Below are positions 34,913 to 44,869 of a DNA stretch of 64,000 bases, in pieces (position 1 is the first letter of the stretch; each line of letters begins with the position of its first letter). The notes below the pieces were generated by a model. That model did not search any database. It saw nothing but the letters and a program-made list of their open reading frames with translations, and was not told the origin of the DNA. Made by a program: the position numbers and the translations under genes. This DNA is from Frigidibacter sp. (GTDB lineage: Bacteria > Pseudomonadota > Alphaproteobacteria > Rhodobacterales > Rhodobacteraceae), in NCBI RefSeq assembly GCF_030695035.1, contig NZ_JAUYTT010000014.1, positions 214,573 through 278,572 of the forward strand, given 5' to 3'.

Positions 34913-35671
34913 ATGACCCTGACCCAACCCCTCGGCCGGCTGCGCCTTGGCGTCAACATCGATCACGTTGCCACCGTGCGCAACGCCCGCGGTTCGGCCT
35001 ATCCCGACCCGATCCGCGCAGCACAACTGGCCGAGGCGGCGGGCGCGGACGGCATCACCGCCCACCTGCGCGAGGATCGCCGTCACATCTCGGATGCCGA
35101 TATCGAAGGGCTGATGGCGGCGCTGACGCTGCCCCTGAACTTCGAGATGGCGGCGACGGCCGAGATGCAGGCGATTGCCCTGCGCCACAAGCCCCATGCC
35201 GTCTGCCTTGTCCCGGAAAAGCGCGAAGAGCGGACGACCGAGGGTGGGCTGGAGGTCGCGCGCGAGGAGAACCGGCTGGCGCATTTCATCGCGCCCTTGC
35301 GCGAGGCCGGCTGCCGCGTGTCGATCTTCATCGCCGCCGATGCGCGGCAGATCGAGGCCGCGGCCCGGATCGGCGCCGCGGTGATCGAGCTGCACACCGG
35401 CGCCTATTGCGACTTCCACGCCGAGGGCCGGTTTGAGGAGCGCGACATCGAACTCGCGCGGCTTGGCGAGATGGCGGCTTACGCGCACCAGCTGGGGCTG
35501 GAGGTTCATGCCGGCCACGGGCTCACTTATGACACGGTCGAACCCGTCGCTGCCTTCCCCGAGGTGATGGAGCTGAACATCGGCCATTTCCTGATCGGCG
35601 AGGCGATCTTCCGGGGCCTCGACCCCGCGATCCGCGAGATGCGCCGGCTGATGGACGCGGCCCGGGCCTGA
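34913..35671 (+). CDS. pdxJ: pyridoxine 5'-phosphate synthase
   Basis: A 252-residue TIM-barrel enzyme that joins 1-deoxyxylulose 5-phosphate to 3-amino-1-hydroxyacetone phosphate to make vitamin B6 phosphate. Signature segments are [48 protein letters not shown] and the C-terminal [11 protein letters not shown], with a phosphate-binding loop at [10 protein letters not shown]. The ATG at 34913 follows GGAGGA. It continues the folK-rpoZ-rel run and precedes acpS, from which it is separated by an inserted LysR gene on the other strand. Confidence 0.96.
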   Translation: MTLTQPLGRLRLGVNIDHVATVRNARGSAYPDPIRAAQLAEAAGADGITAHLREDRRHISDADIEGLMAALTLPLNFEMAATAEMQAIALRHKPHAVCLVPEKREERTTEGGLEVAREENRLAHFIAPLREAGCRVSIFIAADARQIEAAARIGAAVIELHTGAYCDFHAEGRFEERDIELARLGEMAAYAHQLGLEVHAGHGLTYDTVEPVAAFPEVMELNIGHFLIGEAIFRGLDPAIREMRRLMDAARA

Positions 35672-35674
35672 CCC

Positions 35675-36568
35675 TCAGGGCGCGAAGCCCGAGGCGGCAA
35701 GCCGCGCCTTCAGCCAGCGCCGGAAGCTTTGCTCGGCCGGGGAGGGGCTGCGGTCCTTCGCGGTGATCAGCCAGTAGGACAGGCCCGTCTCCACCATCCC
35801 CGGCGGCAGCGCCACCAGCGTGCCCCGCGCCAGCGCATGTTCGGCGACCACCTCGAAGGCCAGGAACACCCCGGCACCAGAGATTGCGGCATCGAGGCAG
35901 AGCGAGGCATCGGAAAACTCCGGCCCGTCGCCTAGGATGTCGGGGCTAAGGCCAAGCGGGGCCAGCCAGACCTCCCAGCCGAACATCGGCCGTGGCTCTC
36001 GGATGATCGGCACATGCGCAAGATCGGCGGGGGTATGGATGCGCGCGGCCAGATCCGGCGCGCAGACCGGCACGGCCCGCTGCGGGAACAGCCATTCCGA
36101 CCGCACATCCGCATAGCCGCCGCGCCCGACCCGGATGCAGAGATCCACGTCCGAGCTGTTCGGGTCGACCAGCGCGGTATCGGCGTCCAGCCGCACCTTC
36201 ACCCCCGGATGCGCAGCCTGAAAGTCCGGCAGCTGCCAGATCAGCCAGCGCGAGGCGAGGATCGGCGCGACAGAGATGGTCAGGACATTGTCGCGCGCCG
36301 GGTCGGCCCGGGCTACGGCGGCAGCCAGTTGCGCAAAGCCGCCGCGCAGCAAGGGTGCGATCTCGGCGCCCTTGGCCGTCAGCTCCATCCCGTCGGCCTT
36401 GCGAAGGAACAGGTGCTGGCCAAGCGCCGCTTCGGTGCGCGACACCTGCTGGCTGACGGCGCCGATGGTCACCCCAAGCTCCTCCGCCGCCGCGCGCAGG
36501 CTGCCGAGCCGGGCGACCGCCTCGACCGCGCGCAGGCCGTTCAGATGGATGCGGTTCAGTGGCGGCAT
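35675..36568 (-). CDS. LysR family transcriptional regulator (GcvA-like)
   Basis: A 297-residue regulator with an N-terminal winged helix-turn-helix (RLGSLRAAAEELGVTIGAVSQQVSRTEAALG, about 20-50) and a C-terminal periplasmic-binding-fold effector domain (about 93-293). The segment MPPLNRIHLNGLRAVEAVARLGS and ASRWLIWQLPDF are typical of the GcvA subgroup. It is inserted between pdxJ and acpS on the opposite strand and diverges from the 46-residue gene at 36659, its natural regulatory target. The effector is unknown. Confidence 0.85.
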   Translation of the reverse strand: MPPLNRIHLNGLRAVEAVARLGSLRAAAEELGVTIGAVSQQVSRTEAALGQHLFLRKADGMELTAKGAEIAPLLRGGFAQLAAAVARADPARDNVLTISVAPILASRWLIWQLPDFQAAHPGVKVRLDADTALVDPNSSDVDLCIRVGRGGYADVRSEWLFPQRAVPVCAPDLAARIHTPADLAHVPIIREPRPMFGWEVWLAPLGLSPDILGDGPEFSDASLCLDAAISGAGVFLAFEVVAEHALARGTLVALPPGMVETGLSYWLITAKDRSPSPAEQSFRRWLKARLAASGFAP

Positions 36569-36658
36569 GAAGATAATCTAAACGCGCTTCACAAGTTCTG
36601 CACTGAAAATATGCCCAGAGGCCCTCTATCTTGTTCAGTATTGATGAAGGAGACTCAC

Positions 36659-36799
36659 ATGCTGCGCAAATTCCTGCGCCTGGGGCGCGACCGCCCCGCC
36701 AAGGCCCCGACCGCCGATATGCTGGACCACCCGGCGATCCGTGCGATGACCCCCGACCAGATGGCGGATCTGCCCTTCCCGCGATCTGCCTGCTCCTGA
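36659..36799 (+). CDS. small basic protein opposite a LysR regulator
   Basis: A 46-residue protein with a basic amphipathic N-terminus (LRKFLRLGRDRPAK), followed by DHPAIRAMTPDQMADLPF. It has no signal peptide and no recognised family. It is well supported as a gene by an excellent GAAGGAG site seven bases before the ATG. It is placed back to back with the LysR gene across 90 bp, and it uses normal codons. It lies between pdxJ and acpS without belonging to their functions. Confidence 0.6.
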   Translation: MLRKFLRLGRDRPAKAPTADMLDHPAIRAMTPDQMADLPFPRSACS

Positions 36800-36875
36800 C
36801 GCCGCCCCCGCGCTTGCGCCGGGGTTGCAAAACCGCCATATCGCCAACACTTAAGGCTGCACAGGAGCCAGCCCC

Positions 36876-37307
36876 GTGATCCTTGGCATCGGCACCGATC
36901 TTGCGAATATCGAGCGTATCGCCGGCACGCTGGCCCGCTTTGGCGACCGTTTCCGCAACCGCGTCTTCACGGAACTTGAACAGCGCAAGGCCGAGGGCCG
37001 GGCCGATGTGGCCGGCACCTATGCGAAGCGGTGGGCGGCCAAGGAGGCTTGCTCCAAGGCGCTTGGCACGGGCCTGCGCATGGGCATCGCCTGGCGCGAC
37101 ATGGGCGTCGGCAACCTGCGCAGTGGCCAGCCGGTGATGCACCTGACCGGATGGGCGGCCGAACGGCTGCGCAGCATGACCCCGCCGGGCTATGAGGCCA
37201 TCGTGCATGTGACGCTGACCGACGATCACCCCTGGGCGCAGGCCTTCGTGGTGATCGAGGCGCGGCCGGTGACCGCGCCCCCAAGCGATCACGCCGCCGA
37301 AACTTGA
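36876..37307 (+). CDS. acpS: holo-[acyl-carrier-protein] synthase
   Basis: A 143-residue phosphopantetheinyl transferase that activates acyl carrier protein. The metal- and CoA-binding motifs are intact: [14 protein letters not shown] at the N-terminus and [18 protein letters not shown] in the middle, with the conserved Asp and Glu of the family. The GTG at 36876 gives the normal start. lepB follows after 55 bp. The pdxJ-acpS-lepB-rnc-era-recO order is widely conserved in proteobacteria. Confidence 0.95.
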   Translation: MILGIGTDLANIERIAGTLARFGDRFRNRVFTELEQRKAEGRADVAGTYAKRWAAKEACSKALGTGLRMGIAWRDMGVGNLRSGQPVMHLTGWAAERLRSMTPPGYEAIVHVTLTDDHPWAQAFVVIEARPVTAPPSDHAAET

Positions 37308-37362
37308 CTCCCCGCGCCCCCGGACGCATGAAGCGCGGGCAACAGGCAGGCAAGGGCAGCAG

Positions 37363-38154
37363 ATGGCATCGAAGGCTTCGGGCAAGGCGGGCGAGGGGAT
37401 CCTCGAGACGATCAAGACGGTGGTTTATGCCCTGCTGATCGCCGGGGTGTTCCGCACCCTGTTCTTTCAGCCGTTCTGGATTCCCTCCGGCTCGATGAAG
37501 GACACGCTGCTGATCGGCGACTTCCTGTTCGTGAACAAGATGGCCTATGGCTATTCGCGCTATTCCTGCCCGTTCTCGATCTGCCCGATCACCGGCCGTC
37601 TGCTGGCGTCAGAGCCTGACCGCGGCGATGTGGTGGTGTTCCGCCACCCCGCCAACGGGTCCGACTTCATCAAGCGGCTGATCGGCCTGCCCGGTGACAC
37701 GATCCAGATGAAGGCGGGCCGCCTGCACATCAATGGCCAGCCCGTTGCGGTAGAGGATGCCGGCACGTTCGAAGAGGTGAAGGCGCCGCAAGGGCCGCAG
37801 CGGATCTCACCCCGCTGCGCCAACGATCCAGTGGGAGAGGGCGGCATCTGCATCAAGGAGCGCCAGATCGAGACGCTGCCGGAAGGCACCCGCCACAGCA
37901 TCCTGAACATCGGCGATGGCTGGGCGGATGACACCCCGGTTTTCACGGTGCCCGCGGGCAACTATTTCTTCATGGGCGACAACCGCGACAACAGCCAGGA
38001 CAGCCGCTTCGCGCTGGCCACCGGCGGCGTTGGTATGGTGCCCGCCGAATACCTGATCGGCCGCGCTGACCGGATCATGTTCTCCTCCGCCGGCACCAGC
38101 CTGTTCTATATCTGGACCTGGCGGAGTGATCGCCTCTTCAAGGCGGTCGAGTGA
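37363..38154 (+). CDS. lepB: signal peptidase I
   Basis: A 263-residue membrane-bound serine protease that cleaves signal peptides after Sec or Tat export. One N-terminal membrane helix (about 18-36) precedes the nucleophile Ser44 in PSGSMKDTL. The general base Lys104 lies in [13 protein letters not shown], and the conserved [11 protein letters not shown] box is present. Its stop overlaps the rnc start by 4 bp (GTGA). Confidence 0.96.
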   Translation: MASKASGKAGEGILETIKTVVYALLIAGVFRTLFFQPFWIPSGSMKDTLLIGDFLFVNKMAYGYSRYSCPFSICPITGRLLASEPDRGDVVVFRHPANGSDFIKRLIGLPGDTIQMKAGRLHINGQPVAVEDAGTFEEVKAPQGPQRISPRCANDPVGEGGICIKERQIETLPEGTRHSILNIGDGWADDTPVFTVPAGNYFFMGDNRDNSQDSRFALATGGVGMVPAEYLIGRADRIMFSSAGTSLFYIWTWRSDRLFKAVE

Positions 38155-38840
38155 AGCTGTCCAGCGACCTTGCGGCTTTCGCGGCCCGCATCGGGCACCA
38201 GTTCCGCCGGCCCGAATTGCTGCTTCGGGCGGTGACGCATTCTTCGCTGTCCTCGGTCACCCGCCCCTCGAATGAGCGGCTAGAGTTTCTGGGCGACCGG
38301 GTCCTGGGGCTGACCATGGCCGAGGCGCTGTTCTCGGCCGATGCCGTCGCCGCCGAGGGACTGCTGGCACCGCGGTTCAACGCTCTGGTGCGGCAAGAGA
38401 CCTGCGCCGATGTGGCGCGCGAGGTCGGGCTTGGCGATGTGCTGAAGCTGGGCCGGTCGGAAATGATGACCGGCGGGCGCCGGAAAGAGGCGCTGCTGGG
38501 GGATGCGATGGAGGCGGTGATTGCCGCCGTGTATCTCGATGCAGGGTTTGAAACCGCGCGCGACATGGTGCTGCGGCTTTGGGGCGACCGGATCGCCGCC
38601 GCGGCCGAAAAGGCGCGCGACGCAAAATCGGCCTTGCAGGAATGGGCGCAGGCGCGCGGAATGGCTCCGCCGGCCTATGCGGTGCTGGACCGGGCGGGAT
38701 CGGATCACGAGCCGCTGTTCACCATCGAGGCGCGGCTGGAGAATGACGCGACCGCGACGGCGCAGGCCGGATCGAAACGTGCTGCCGAGCAGGCAGCAGC
38801 ACAGGCGCTTCTGGCGCGAATGGAGGCGGGCGATGACTGA
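38151..38840 (+). CDS. rnc: ribonuclease III
   Basis: A 229-residue double-strand-specific RNase that processes rRNA precursors and mRNAs. The catalytic signature is [14 protein letters not shown], with Glu45 and Asp49 and a second acidic site in [17 protein letters not shown] dsRNA-binding domain (about 155-225) follows. Translation starts at the GTG overlapping the lepB stop, and the gene overlaps era by 8 bp, so lepB, rnc and era are strictly coupled. Confidence 0.95.
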   Translation: MKLSSDLAAFAARIGHQFRRPELLLRAVTHSSLSSVTRPSNERLEFLGDRVLGLTMAEALFSADAVAAEGLLAPRFNALVRQETCADVAREVGLGDVLKLGRSEMMTGGRRKEALLGDAMEAVIAAVYLDAGFETARDMVLRLWGDRIAAAAEKARDAKSALQEWAQARGMAPPAYAVLDRAGSDHEPLFTIEARLENDATATAQAGSKRAAEQAAAQALLARMEAGDD

Positions 38841-39777
38841 TGACCAGGACCAGGCGGCGCCGGTTGCCGAAGGCCCGACCCACGCGGGGTTCGTCGCGCT
38901 GATCGGCGAGCCGAATGCCGGCAAATCGACGCTGCTGAACAAGATGGTCGGCGCCAAGGTGTCGATCGTCACCCACAAGGTCCAGACCACCCGCGCCCGC
39001 ATCCGCGGTGTGTGCATGGCAGGCCGGGCGCAGATCGTGTTCGTGGACACGCCGGGCCTGTTCAAGCCGCGCCGCCGGCTGGACCGGGCGATGGTCGCCG
39101 CCGCATGGAGCGGGGCGGCCGATGCCGACCTCGTGGTGCTGCTGATCGAGGCGCATCGCGGCATGACCGAGGGCGTGAAGCGCATCCTCGAGGCGCTGGT
39201 TGAACGCGGCGGCGGGCGGCCGGTTGCGCTGGCGATCAACAAGATCGACCGGGTCAAAGCCGAGACGCTGCTGGCGCTGGCCGAGCAGATGAACGAGGGC
39301 TATTCCTTCGTGCGTACCTTCATGATCTCGGCCGAGCGCGGCCATGGGGTCGATGACCTGCGCGACTGGCTTGGCGAGCAGCTGCCCGAAGGCCCCTGGT
39401 TCTACCCCGAGGACCAGATCGCCGACTTGCCGATGCGGATGATCGCCGCCGAGATCACCCGCGAAAAGCTGACGCTGCGGATGCATGAAGAAATCCCTTA
39501 TCAGCTGACGGTGGAAACCGAGCAGTGGACAGAGCGGGAAGACGGATCGGCTCGCATCGACCAGATCATCTATGTCGCGCGTGAGGGCCATAAGGGCATC
39601 CTGCTCGGCAAGGGCGGCGAGACGATCAAGGGCATCTCCACCGCGGCGCGGGTGGAACTGGCGGAGTTCATGGGCCGGCCGGTGCATCTGTTCCTGCAGG
39701 TGAAGGTGCGGCCGAACTGGCTGGAGGAATCCGAGCGCTACTCGGAAATGGGGCTCGACTTCAAGGATGGCAACTGA
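38833..39777 (+). CDS. era: GTPase Era
   Basis: A 314-residue GTPase that binds 16S rRNA and monitors 30S maturation. The N-terminal G domain has G1 [10 protein letters not shown]3 DTPG and G4 NKID. The C-terminal KH domain includes [15 protein letters not shown]. The ATG at 38833 lies inside the end of rnc and precedes an acidic extension ([14 protein letters not shown]). It overlaps the DUF1491 gene by 11 bp. Confidence 0.95.
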   Translation: MTDDQDQAAPVAEGPTHAGFVALIGEPNAGKSTLLNKMVGAKVSIVTHKVQTTRARIRGVCMAGRAQIVFVDTPGLFKPRRRLDRAMVAAAWSGAADADLVVLLIEAHRGMTEGVKRILEALVERGGGRPVALAINKIDRVKAETLLALAEQMNEGYSFVRTFMISAERGHGVDDLRDWLGEQLPEGPWFYPEDQIADLPMRMIAAEITREKLTLRMHEEIPYQLTVETEQWTEREDGSARIDQIIYVAREGHKGILLGKGGETIKGISTAARVELAEFMGRPVHLFLQVKVRPNWLEESERYSEMGLDFKDGN

Positions 39778-40108
39778 CGCCCGCCTCGCCACCCATGTCT
39801 GGGTCGGCGCCTATCTGACCCGGCTGCGGCTGGCTGATATTCCCGTCTATGTCACCGCCAAGGGCGATCCGACCGCGGGCACGGTGATGGTGAAATGCGC
39901 CACGCTGGACGGGCGCGCGGCCGCGTATCAGCGCAGCTACGACCTTGCCACCGGCGCCCGCGCTTGGATGCTGCTGGCCGAAGGGCCGGAGGCGGAGGTG
40001 GATGCCACTCTGACCCGCCAACGCTCCCGCGATCCTGACCTTTGGGTGCTGGAGGTCGAGAACCGCGAGGGGCGCACCCTGCTGGACCAGCCGGGGCTCG
40101 CGGACTGA
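39767..40108 (+). CDS. DUF1491 family protein
   Basis: A 113-residue soluble protein of the alphaproteobacterial DUF1491 family. It begins RLATHVWVGAYLTRLRLADIPVYV and has the central GTVMVKCATLDGRA and the C-terminal RDPDLWVLEVENREGRTLL. Its function is unknown, but it sits between era and recO in many relatives. It overlaps era by 11 bp and is followed by recO after 63 bp. A role tied to RNA metabolism or repair is guesswork from context. Confidence 0.82.
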   Translation: MATDARLATHVWVGAYLTRLRLADIPVYVTAKGDPTAGTVMVKCATLDGRAAAYQRSYDLATGARAWMLLAEGPEAEVDATLTRQRSRDPDLWVLEVENREGRTLLDQPGLAD

Positions 40109-40171
40109 GCCTCTGGCCGTTTCGGGCGGGCGCACATAGGTTGGCTGCCGAGGCTTGCGAAGGGCGCGGGG

Positions 40172-40900
40172 ATGGACTGGCGCGATCAGGGAATGCTGCT
40201 GTCGGTCCGCACCCATGGCGAGACATCGGCGATCATCGAGGTGTTCACGGCGCAGCACGGCCGCCATGCCGGCGTGGTGCGCGGCGGCGTGTCGCGCAAG
40301 ATCGCGCCGATCCTGCAGCCGGGGGCGCAGCTGGATGTCAGCTGGCGCGCGCGGCTGGAGGATCATATCGGCGCCTTCACGGTGGAGCCGCTGCAGTCGC
40401 GCACCGGCGTGCTCTCTGACCGGCTGGCGCTGCTGGGGTTGAACGCGGTCTGCGCGCTGCTTCATTTCGTGCTGCCGGAACGCGAGCCGCATCCGGTGCT
40501 CTATGTCACCAGCCTCGCGCTGATGGATGCTCTGGCCGCAGGAGATGACTGGGTGCCACGCTACCTGCGGTGGGAAATGGCGCTGCTGGAGGAGCTTGGC
40601 TTCGGGCTCGACCTCGGGCGCTGCGCGGTGACCGGCGGGCGCGAGGATCTGGCGTTCGTCAGCCCCAAGACGGGCCGGGCGGTGAGCCGGGAAGGCGCCG
40701 GGGACTGGGCGTTGCGGCTGTTGCCCTTGCCGGGGGTGCTGATGGGGCAGGGTGGTGGTAGCGCGGCTGAACTGGCAGACGGGCTCCGCACCACCGGCCA
40801 CTTCCTCGAACATCGCGTGGCGCCTGCCCTCGGCGACCGCCCGCTGCCCGAGGCAAGGCGGCGGCTGGTAGAGGCGCTGGCCCGCGCCGGCCGCGACTAG
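40172..40900 (+). CDS. recO: DNA repair protein RecO
   Basis: A 242-residue recombination mediator that helps load RecA with RecF and RecR. The N-terminal OB fold starts [24 protein letters not shown], with [14 protein letters not shown]. The C-terminal helical domain follows ([18 protein letters not shown]). The conserved lone-cysteine cluster of some RecOs is reduced here. The ATG at 40172 gives a standard length. It ends the pdxJ-to-recO run. Confidence 0.92.
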   Translation: MDWRDQGMLLSVRTHGETSAIIEVFTAQHGRHAGVVRGGVSRKIAPILQPGAQLDVSWRARLEDHIGAFTVEPLQSRTGVLSDRLALLGLNAVCALLHFVLPEREPHPVLYVTSLALMDALAAGDDWVPRYLRWEMALLEELGFGLDLGRCAVTGGREDLAFVSPKTGRAVSREGAGDWALRLLPLPGVLMGQGGGSAAELADGLRTTGHFLEHRVAPALGDRPLPEARRRLVEALARAGRD

Positions 40901-40987
40901 ACTGCCGCCCCTCAAACCGACACCCCCTGTCGCTTTCCGCCAAGCCTTTCCCCTCGTCCCCGCGTCTTGTGCGGGGCAAGGAGCGCC

Positions 40988-42187
40988 ATGGCCAACCGAT
41001 ACATCCCCGTCGTTTTGCGCCACGTCCCGATGCCGGGCGTGTCGAGCTTCGCCGTCCTCGCGGCGATGGATTCTGCCGTGCGCGGCATTCTGGTGTCTGT
41101 CTGGCCGCTGGTGATGTACCGGGCGCTTGGCGATGCCGCGGTGGTCAGCCAAGTGTATTTCATGGTCGGCATCGCGGCGCTGCTGACCGGGCTGATGGTG
41201 CCCTGGGCCGGGCGCTTCATCCCGCGGCGCTGGCTTTATACCGGCGGCGTCACGCTCTACCTGATCGGCCCGGCGCTGGCGATGACCGGGCAGGCGGCGC
41301 TGGTGCCCTTCGCCTATCTGCTGACCTGCGCGGGCACGGTGACGATCTTCATCTGCCTCAACGCCTATGTGATGGATTACATCGCCCGTGCCGATCTCAG
41401 CCGCGGCGAGTCGCTGAAGATCTTCTATTCGGCGCTCAGCTGGACCATCGGGCCGATGCTGGGCGTGGGGCTGATGCATCTGTGGGAGCCGCTGCCGTTC
41501 ATCCTTGCCGCCGCCTTCGCACTGGCGCTTGGCGCGGTGTTCTGGACGATGCGGCTCGGCAATGGCAAGCAGATCGCCCGGGCCCGCGCGCCCGCACCGA
41601 ACCCGCTCTCCTACCTGCGCCGCTTTGCCCGCCAGCCGCGGCTGATCGCGGGCTGGCTGTTTGCGGTGATCCGCTCCTGCGGCTGGTGGGTTTATGTCGT
41701 CTATCTGCCGATCTTCTGCATCGAGGCGGGGCTGGGGGAGCAGACAGGGGGCATCGCCCTCTCTGCCTCGAATGCGCTGATGCTGCTCTCGCCGCTGATG
41801 CTGCGCTGGCTGCAGCGGCGAACCGTGCGGCGGGCGGTGCAGACCGGGTTCATCGGGGCCGGGCTACTGTTTTTGCTGGCGACACTGGGACAGGGCTGGC
41901 CGCCGCTGGCGGTGGGCGCCCTCTGGGCGGCGTCGTTCTTCCTGGTGTTCCTCGACATGTGCGGCGGGCTGCCGTTCCTGATGGCGGTGAAGCCGTCGGA
42001 ACGGGCCGAGATGGCGGCGGTCTATTCCAGCTTCCGCGACGTGTCGGGCATCGTCACGCCGGGCATCGCCTGGGCGGTGCTGCTGGTCGCCCCGCTGGCG
42101 GGCGTATTCGCCGCCTGCGGGGCTGGTCTGCTGGGGGCCGCGGCGCTGGCCGGGCGGTTGCACCCAAGACTGGGCGCGCGCCGCTGA
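40988..42187 (+). CDS. MFS transporter
   Basis: A 399-residue membrane protein with about twelve hydrophobic helices of the major facilitator superfamily. It has a central basic loop (MRLGNGKQIARARAP) between the two six-helix halves. A conserved hallmark lies after helix 2 (GRFIPRRWLY). The ATG at 40988 follows GGAG. Substrate is unknown. It ends 3 bp before the convergent mcd-like gene. Gene neighbours offer no substrate clue. Confidence 0.8.
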   Translation: MANRYIPVVLRHVPMPGVSSFAVLAAMDSAVRGILVSVWPLVMYRALGDAAVVSQVYFMVGIAALLTGLMVPWAGRFIPRRWLYTGGVTLYLIGPALAMTGQAALVPFAYLLTCAGTVTIFICLNAYVMDYIARADLSRGESLKIFYSALSWTIGPMLGVGLMHLWEPLPFILAAAFALALGAVFWTMRLGNGKQIARARAPAPNPLSYLRRFARQPRLIAGWLFAVIRSCGWWVYVVYLPIFCIEAGLGEQTGGIALSASNALMLLSPLMLRWLQRRTVRRAVQTGFIGAGLLFLLATLGQGWPPLAVGALWAASFFLVFLDMCGGLPFLMAVKPSERAEMAAVYSSFRDVSGIVTPGIAWAVLLVAPLAGVFAACGAGLLGAAALAGRLHPRLGARR

Positions 42188-42190
42188 GCC

Positions 42191-43861
42191 TCAGTTCCCG
42201 CCGTCCAGCAGGCGGCGGGCGATCACCTGTGCCTGAATCTCCGCCGCGCCCTCGAAGATGTTGAGGATGCGCGCGTCGCAGAGGATCCGGCTGATGGTGT
42301 ATTCCAGCGCGAAACCGTTGCCGCCATGGATCTGCAGCGCATTGTCGGCGGCGGCCCAGGCGACACGGGCACCCAGAAGCTTGGCCATGCCCGCCTCCAG
42401 ATCGCAACGCTTGTCGTGGTCCTTCTGCCAGGCGGAATGGTAGGTCAGCTGCCGCGCCACCATGATCTCGACCGCCATCATCGCCAGCTTGCCCGACACG
42501 CGCGGAAACTCGATCAGCGCCTTGCCGAACTGCTTGCGGTCCAGTGCGTATTGCATCCCGACCTCCAGCGCCGCCTGCGCCACGCCCACGGCGCGGGCGG
42601 CGGTCTGGATGCGGGCGGATTCGAAGGTCTGCATCAGCTGCTTGAAGCCCTGGCCTTCCACGCCGCCCAGAAGGTTCTCGCCCTTGACCTTGAAGCCGTC
42701 GAAGCCAAGCTCGTATTCCTTCATGCCCCGGTAGCCCAGAACCTCGATCTCGCCGCCGGTCATGCCGGGCGTGGGGAAAGGGTCTGCATCGGTGCCGGGG
42801 GTCTTTTCGGCCAGGAACATCGACAAGCCGCGATAGTCGGTCGTTTCGGGGTCGGTGCGGGCCAGCAGCGTCATCACATGGGTGCGCGCGGCATGGGTGA
42901 TCCAGGTCTTGTTGCCGGTGACCGTCCAGTCCTCGCCGTCCCGCACCGCGCGGGTGCGCAGGCTGCCAAGGTCAGACCCGGTGTTGGGCTCGGTGAAGAC
43001 GGCCGTCGGCAGGATTTCTCCGCTGGCGAGCTTGGGCAGCCACTGCGCCTTCTGCTCGGGCGTGCCGCCACACAGGATCAGCTCCGCCGCGATCTCGGAC
43101 CGGGTGGCAAGCGAGCCGACGCCGATATAGCCGCGGCTCAGCTCTTCCGAGACCACCACCATCGACGCCTTCGAAAGGCCAAGCCCGCCAAACTCCTCGG
43201 GGATGGTCAGGCCGAAGACGCCAAGCTCCGCCAGTTCCTCGATGATCTCCATCGGGATCAGCTCATCGCGCAGGTGCCAGCCATGGGCGTTCGGCACCAC
43301 ACGCTCGTCTGCATAGCGGCGGAACTGGTCGCGGATCATCTCTAGCTCATCATCCAGCCCGGTCGCGCCAAAGGTCGCGCGGCCGTGGTTCTCGCGCATC
43401 AGCGCGACCAGCCGGGTGCGGGCGGCGGGGGTGTTGCCTGCGGCCATCAGCCGGGCGGCGGCGGGGCCGGGCTGCCAAGTGACGCCCAGATCCTGAAGGC
43501 GGGCGGTTTCGCCCTGGCTCATCGGAATGCCGCCGGCGATCTGACAAAGGTATTCGCCAAAGCCGATCTGCAGCAGCAGCTGCTCCATTTCGCCGAAGCG
43601 GCCTTCGGCCCGGAGGCGCGTGGCCCAGGCCTGCATCTGCCGCAGCGATTCCACATAGGTCGCGAGCCAGGACAGCGAGTGAGCCGCGAACTGTTCCGCC
43701 TCCAGCGCCGCGCCGGACACGCGGCCATTCACGGTGACGGCGGCGCGCAGGCCGGACATCGCCTCGGCCAGCAGGCCTTCCACCTCGGGCAGGGCTTCCG
43801 CGGTCAGCGGCAGCAGGTCGGCGGACAGATCGGTCACGGGCATTTCGGCGCCATCAGGCAT
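42191..43861 (-). CDS. mcd: acyl-CoA dehydrogenase, probable methylsuccinyl-CoA dehydrogenase
   Basis: A 556-residue flavoprotein. The core acyl-CoA dehydrogenase domains fill about residues 175-556, with FTEPNTGSDLGSLRT, QIHGGNGFALEYTISRIL (catalytic Glu in ALEY) and AVGVAQAALEVGMQYALDRKQFG. The N-terminus carries an extra helical region of about 170 residues, which is the mark of (2S)-methylsuccinyl-CoA dehydrogenase of the ethylmalonyl-CoA pathway in Rhodobacter. That enzyme oxidises methylsuccinyl-CoA to mesaconyl-CoA, passing electrons to ETF. The ATG at 43861 has AAGGGAG seven bases upstream; a start ten codons earlier is less likely. Substrate is inferred from architecture. Confidence 0.78.
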   Translation of the reverse strand: MPDGAEMPVTDLSADLLPLTAEALPEVEGLLAEAMSGLRAAVTVNGRVSGAALEAEQFAAHSLSWLATYVESLRQMQAWATRLRAEGRFGEMEQLLLQIGFGEYLCQIAGGIPMSQGETARLQDLGVTWQPGPAAARLMAAGNTPAARTRLVALMRENHGRATFGATGLDDELEMIRDQFRRYADERVVPNAHGWHLRDELIPMEIIEELAELGVFGLTIPEEFGGLGLSKASMVVVSEELSRGYIGVGSLATRSEIAAELILCGGTPEQKAQWLPKLASGEILPTAVFTEPNTGSDLGSLRTRAVRDGEDWTVTGNKTWITHAARTHVMTLLARTDPETTDYRGLSMFLAEKTPGTDADPFPTPGMTGGEIEVLGYRGMKEYELGFDGFKVKGENLLGGVEGQGFKQLMQTFESARIQTAARAVGVAQAALEVGMQYALDRKQFGKALIEFPRVSGKLAMMAVEIMVARQLTYHSAWQKDHDKRCDLEAGMAKLLGARVAWAAADNALQIHGGNGFALEYTISRILCDARILNIFEGAAEIQAQVIARRLLDGGN

Positions 43862-44038
43862 GGAACGACTCCCTTTCTGCAGTTGCATCATCAGATAGGC
43901 CGCGCAAGTTTGGCGCGCAAGTAAAATTCGGAATATACACCAATTGCTTTCGCAAAATTGCGCGCCGGTTTTGCCATGGCCCTTGCCCGCCGGCCTGCGC
44001 TAAGCAGTCCGGGGTGCAGAAACGGAAGGGCGACGGAC

Positions 44039-44797
44039 ATGATGGATGGACTGGAAACCTGGGCCTTCGTGCTTGCCCTTGGCGTTACCTTCTTCGGCGG
44101 CTTCGTGAAGGGCGCGGTAGGGTTCGCGATGCCGCTGATTATGGTGTCGATCCTCAGCTCGTTCCTCACGCATGACATGGTGCTGGCCGCGGTGATGCTG
44201 CCGGTGTTCGTGACCAACCTGTCGCAATGCCTGCGCGACGGGTGGCGGGCTGCTGCGGATACGGCGTGGCAGTATCGGCGGATGATCGGGGTGATGCTGG
44301 TTTGCATACTTGTCTCGGCCCAGTTCGTCGATGCGATCCCTCAGCGTGCGATGACCTTGCTGCTGGGGGTGCCGATCACCCTGTTCGCGTTGGTGCAGCT
44401 GCTGGGGATCCCGCTGGCGCTGCGGCTGGAACATCGGGGGCGGGCCGAGGTGGTGCTGGGTGTCATCGGCGGCTTCTATGGGGGGATCGCCGGGATCTGG
44501 GGGCCGCCGCTGATCGTCTACCTGCTGTCGATCAATGCCGAGAAGCGCGAGGCGATGCGGGTGCAGGGGGTGTTCTTCTTCCTCGGCTCGATCGTGCTGC
44601 TGGCGGGGCATCTCGTCTCGGGTCTGCTGACGCCGTCGCTGCTGGTCTTCTCCGGCTCGCTGGTGGTGCCGGCGGTGGCGGGCATGGCGCTTGGCTATGC
44701 GGTCCATGACCGCCTTCCAGGGCCGATGTTCCGCCGCTGTACCCAGGGCTTGCTGGTGCTGACCGGGTTGAACCTTGTGCGCGAGGCGCTGGGCTAG
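44039..44797 (+). CDS. TauE/SafE family permease
   Basis: A 252-residue membrane protein with eight hydrophobic helices in two repeated halves, each with the family Gly-rich element: GGFVKGAVGFAMPLI in the first and GGFYGGIAGIWGPPLIVYLL in the second. Members export sulfite, sulfoacetate or related anions. The ATG at 44039 (with a second ATG directly after) follows GGAAGGGCG. The substrate is unknown. It is convergent with pckA and followed by a hairpin terminator. Confidence 0.82.
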   Translation: MMDGLETWAFVLALGVTFFGGFVKGAVGFAMPLIMVSILSSFLTHDMVLAAVMLPVFVTNLSQCLRDGWRAAADTAWQYRRMIGVMLVCILVSAQFVDAIPQRAMTLLLGVPITLFALVQLLGIPLALRLEHRGRAEVVLGVIGGFYGGIAGIWGPPLIVYLLSINAEKREAMRVQGVFFFLGSIVLLAGHLVSGLLTPSLLVFSGSLVVPAVAGMALGYAVHDRLPGPMFRRCTQGLLVLTGLNLVREALG

Positions 44798-44821
44798 GGC
44801 AGGGGCAGAGGTGCCCGCACG

Positions 44822-44847
44822 AAAAAGGGCGCCCGAGGGGCGCCCTT
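44822..44847 (-). terminator. terminator of pckA
   Basis: A perfect 10-bp stem AAGGGCGCCC / GGGCGCCCTT with a 3-nt loop (44825-44847) lies 23 bp past the pckA stop. On the minus strand it is followed by five T (44822-44826), the standard form. It also covers the end of the plus-strand permease gene. Confidence 0.8.
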
Positions 44848-44869
44848 GTCGTCATACGTCCAGCGCGCC

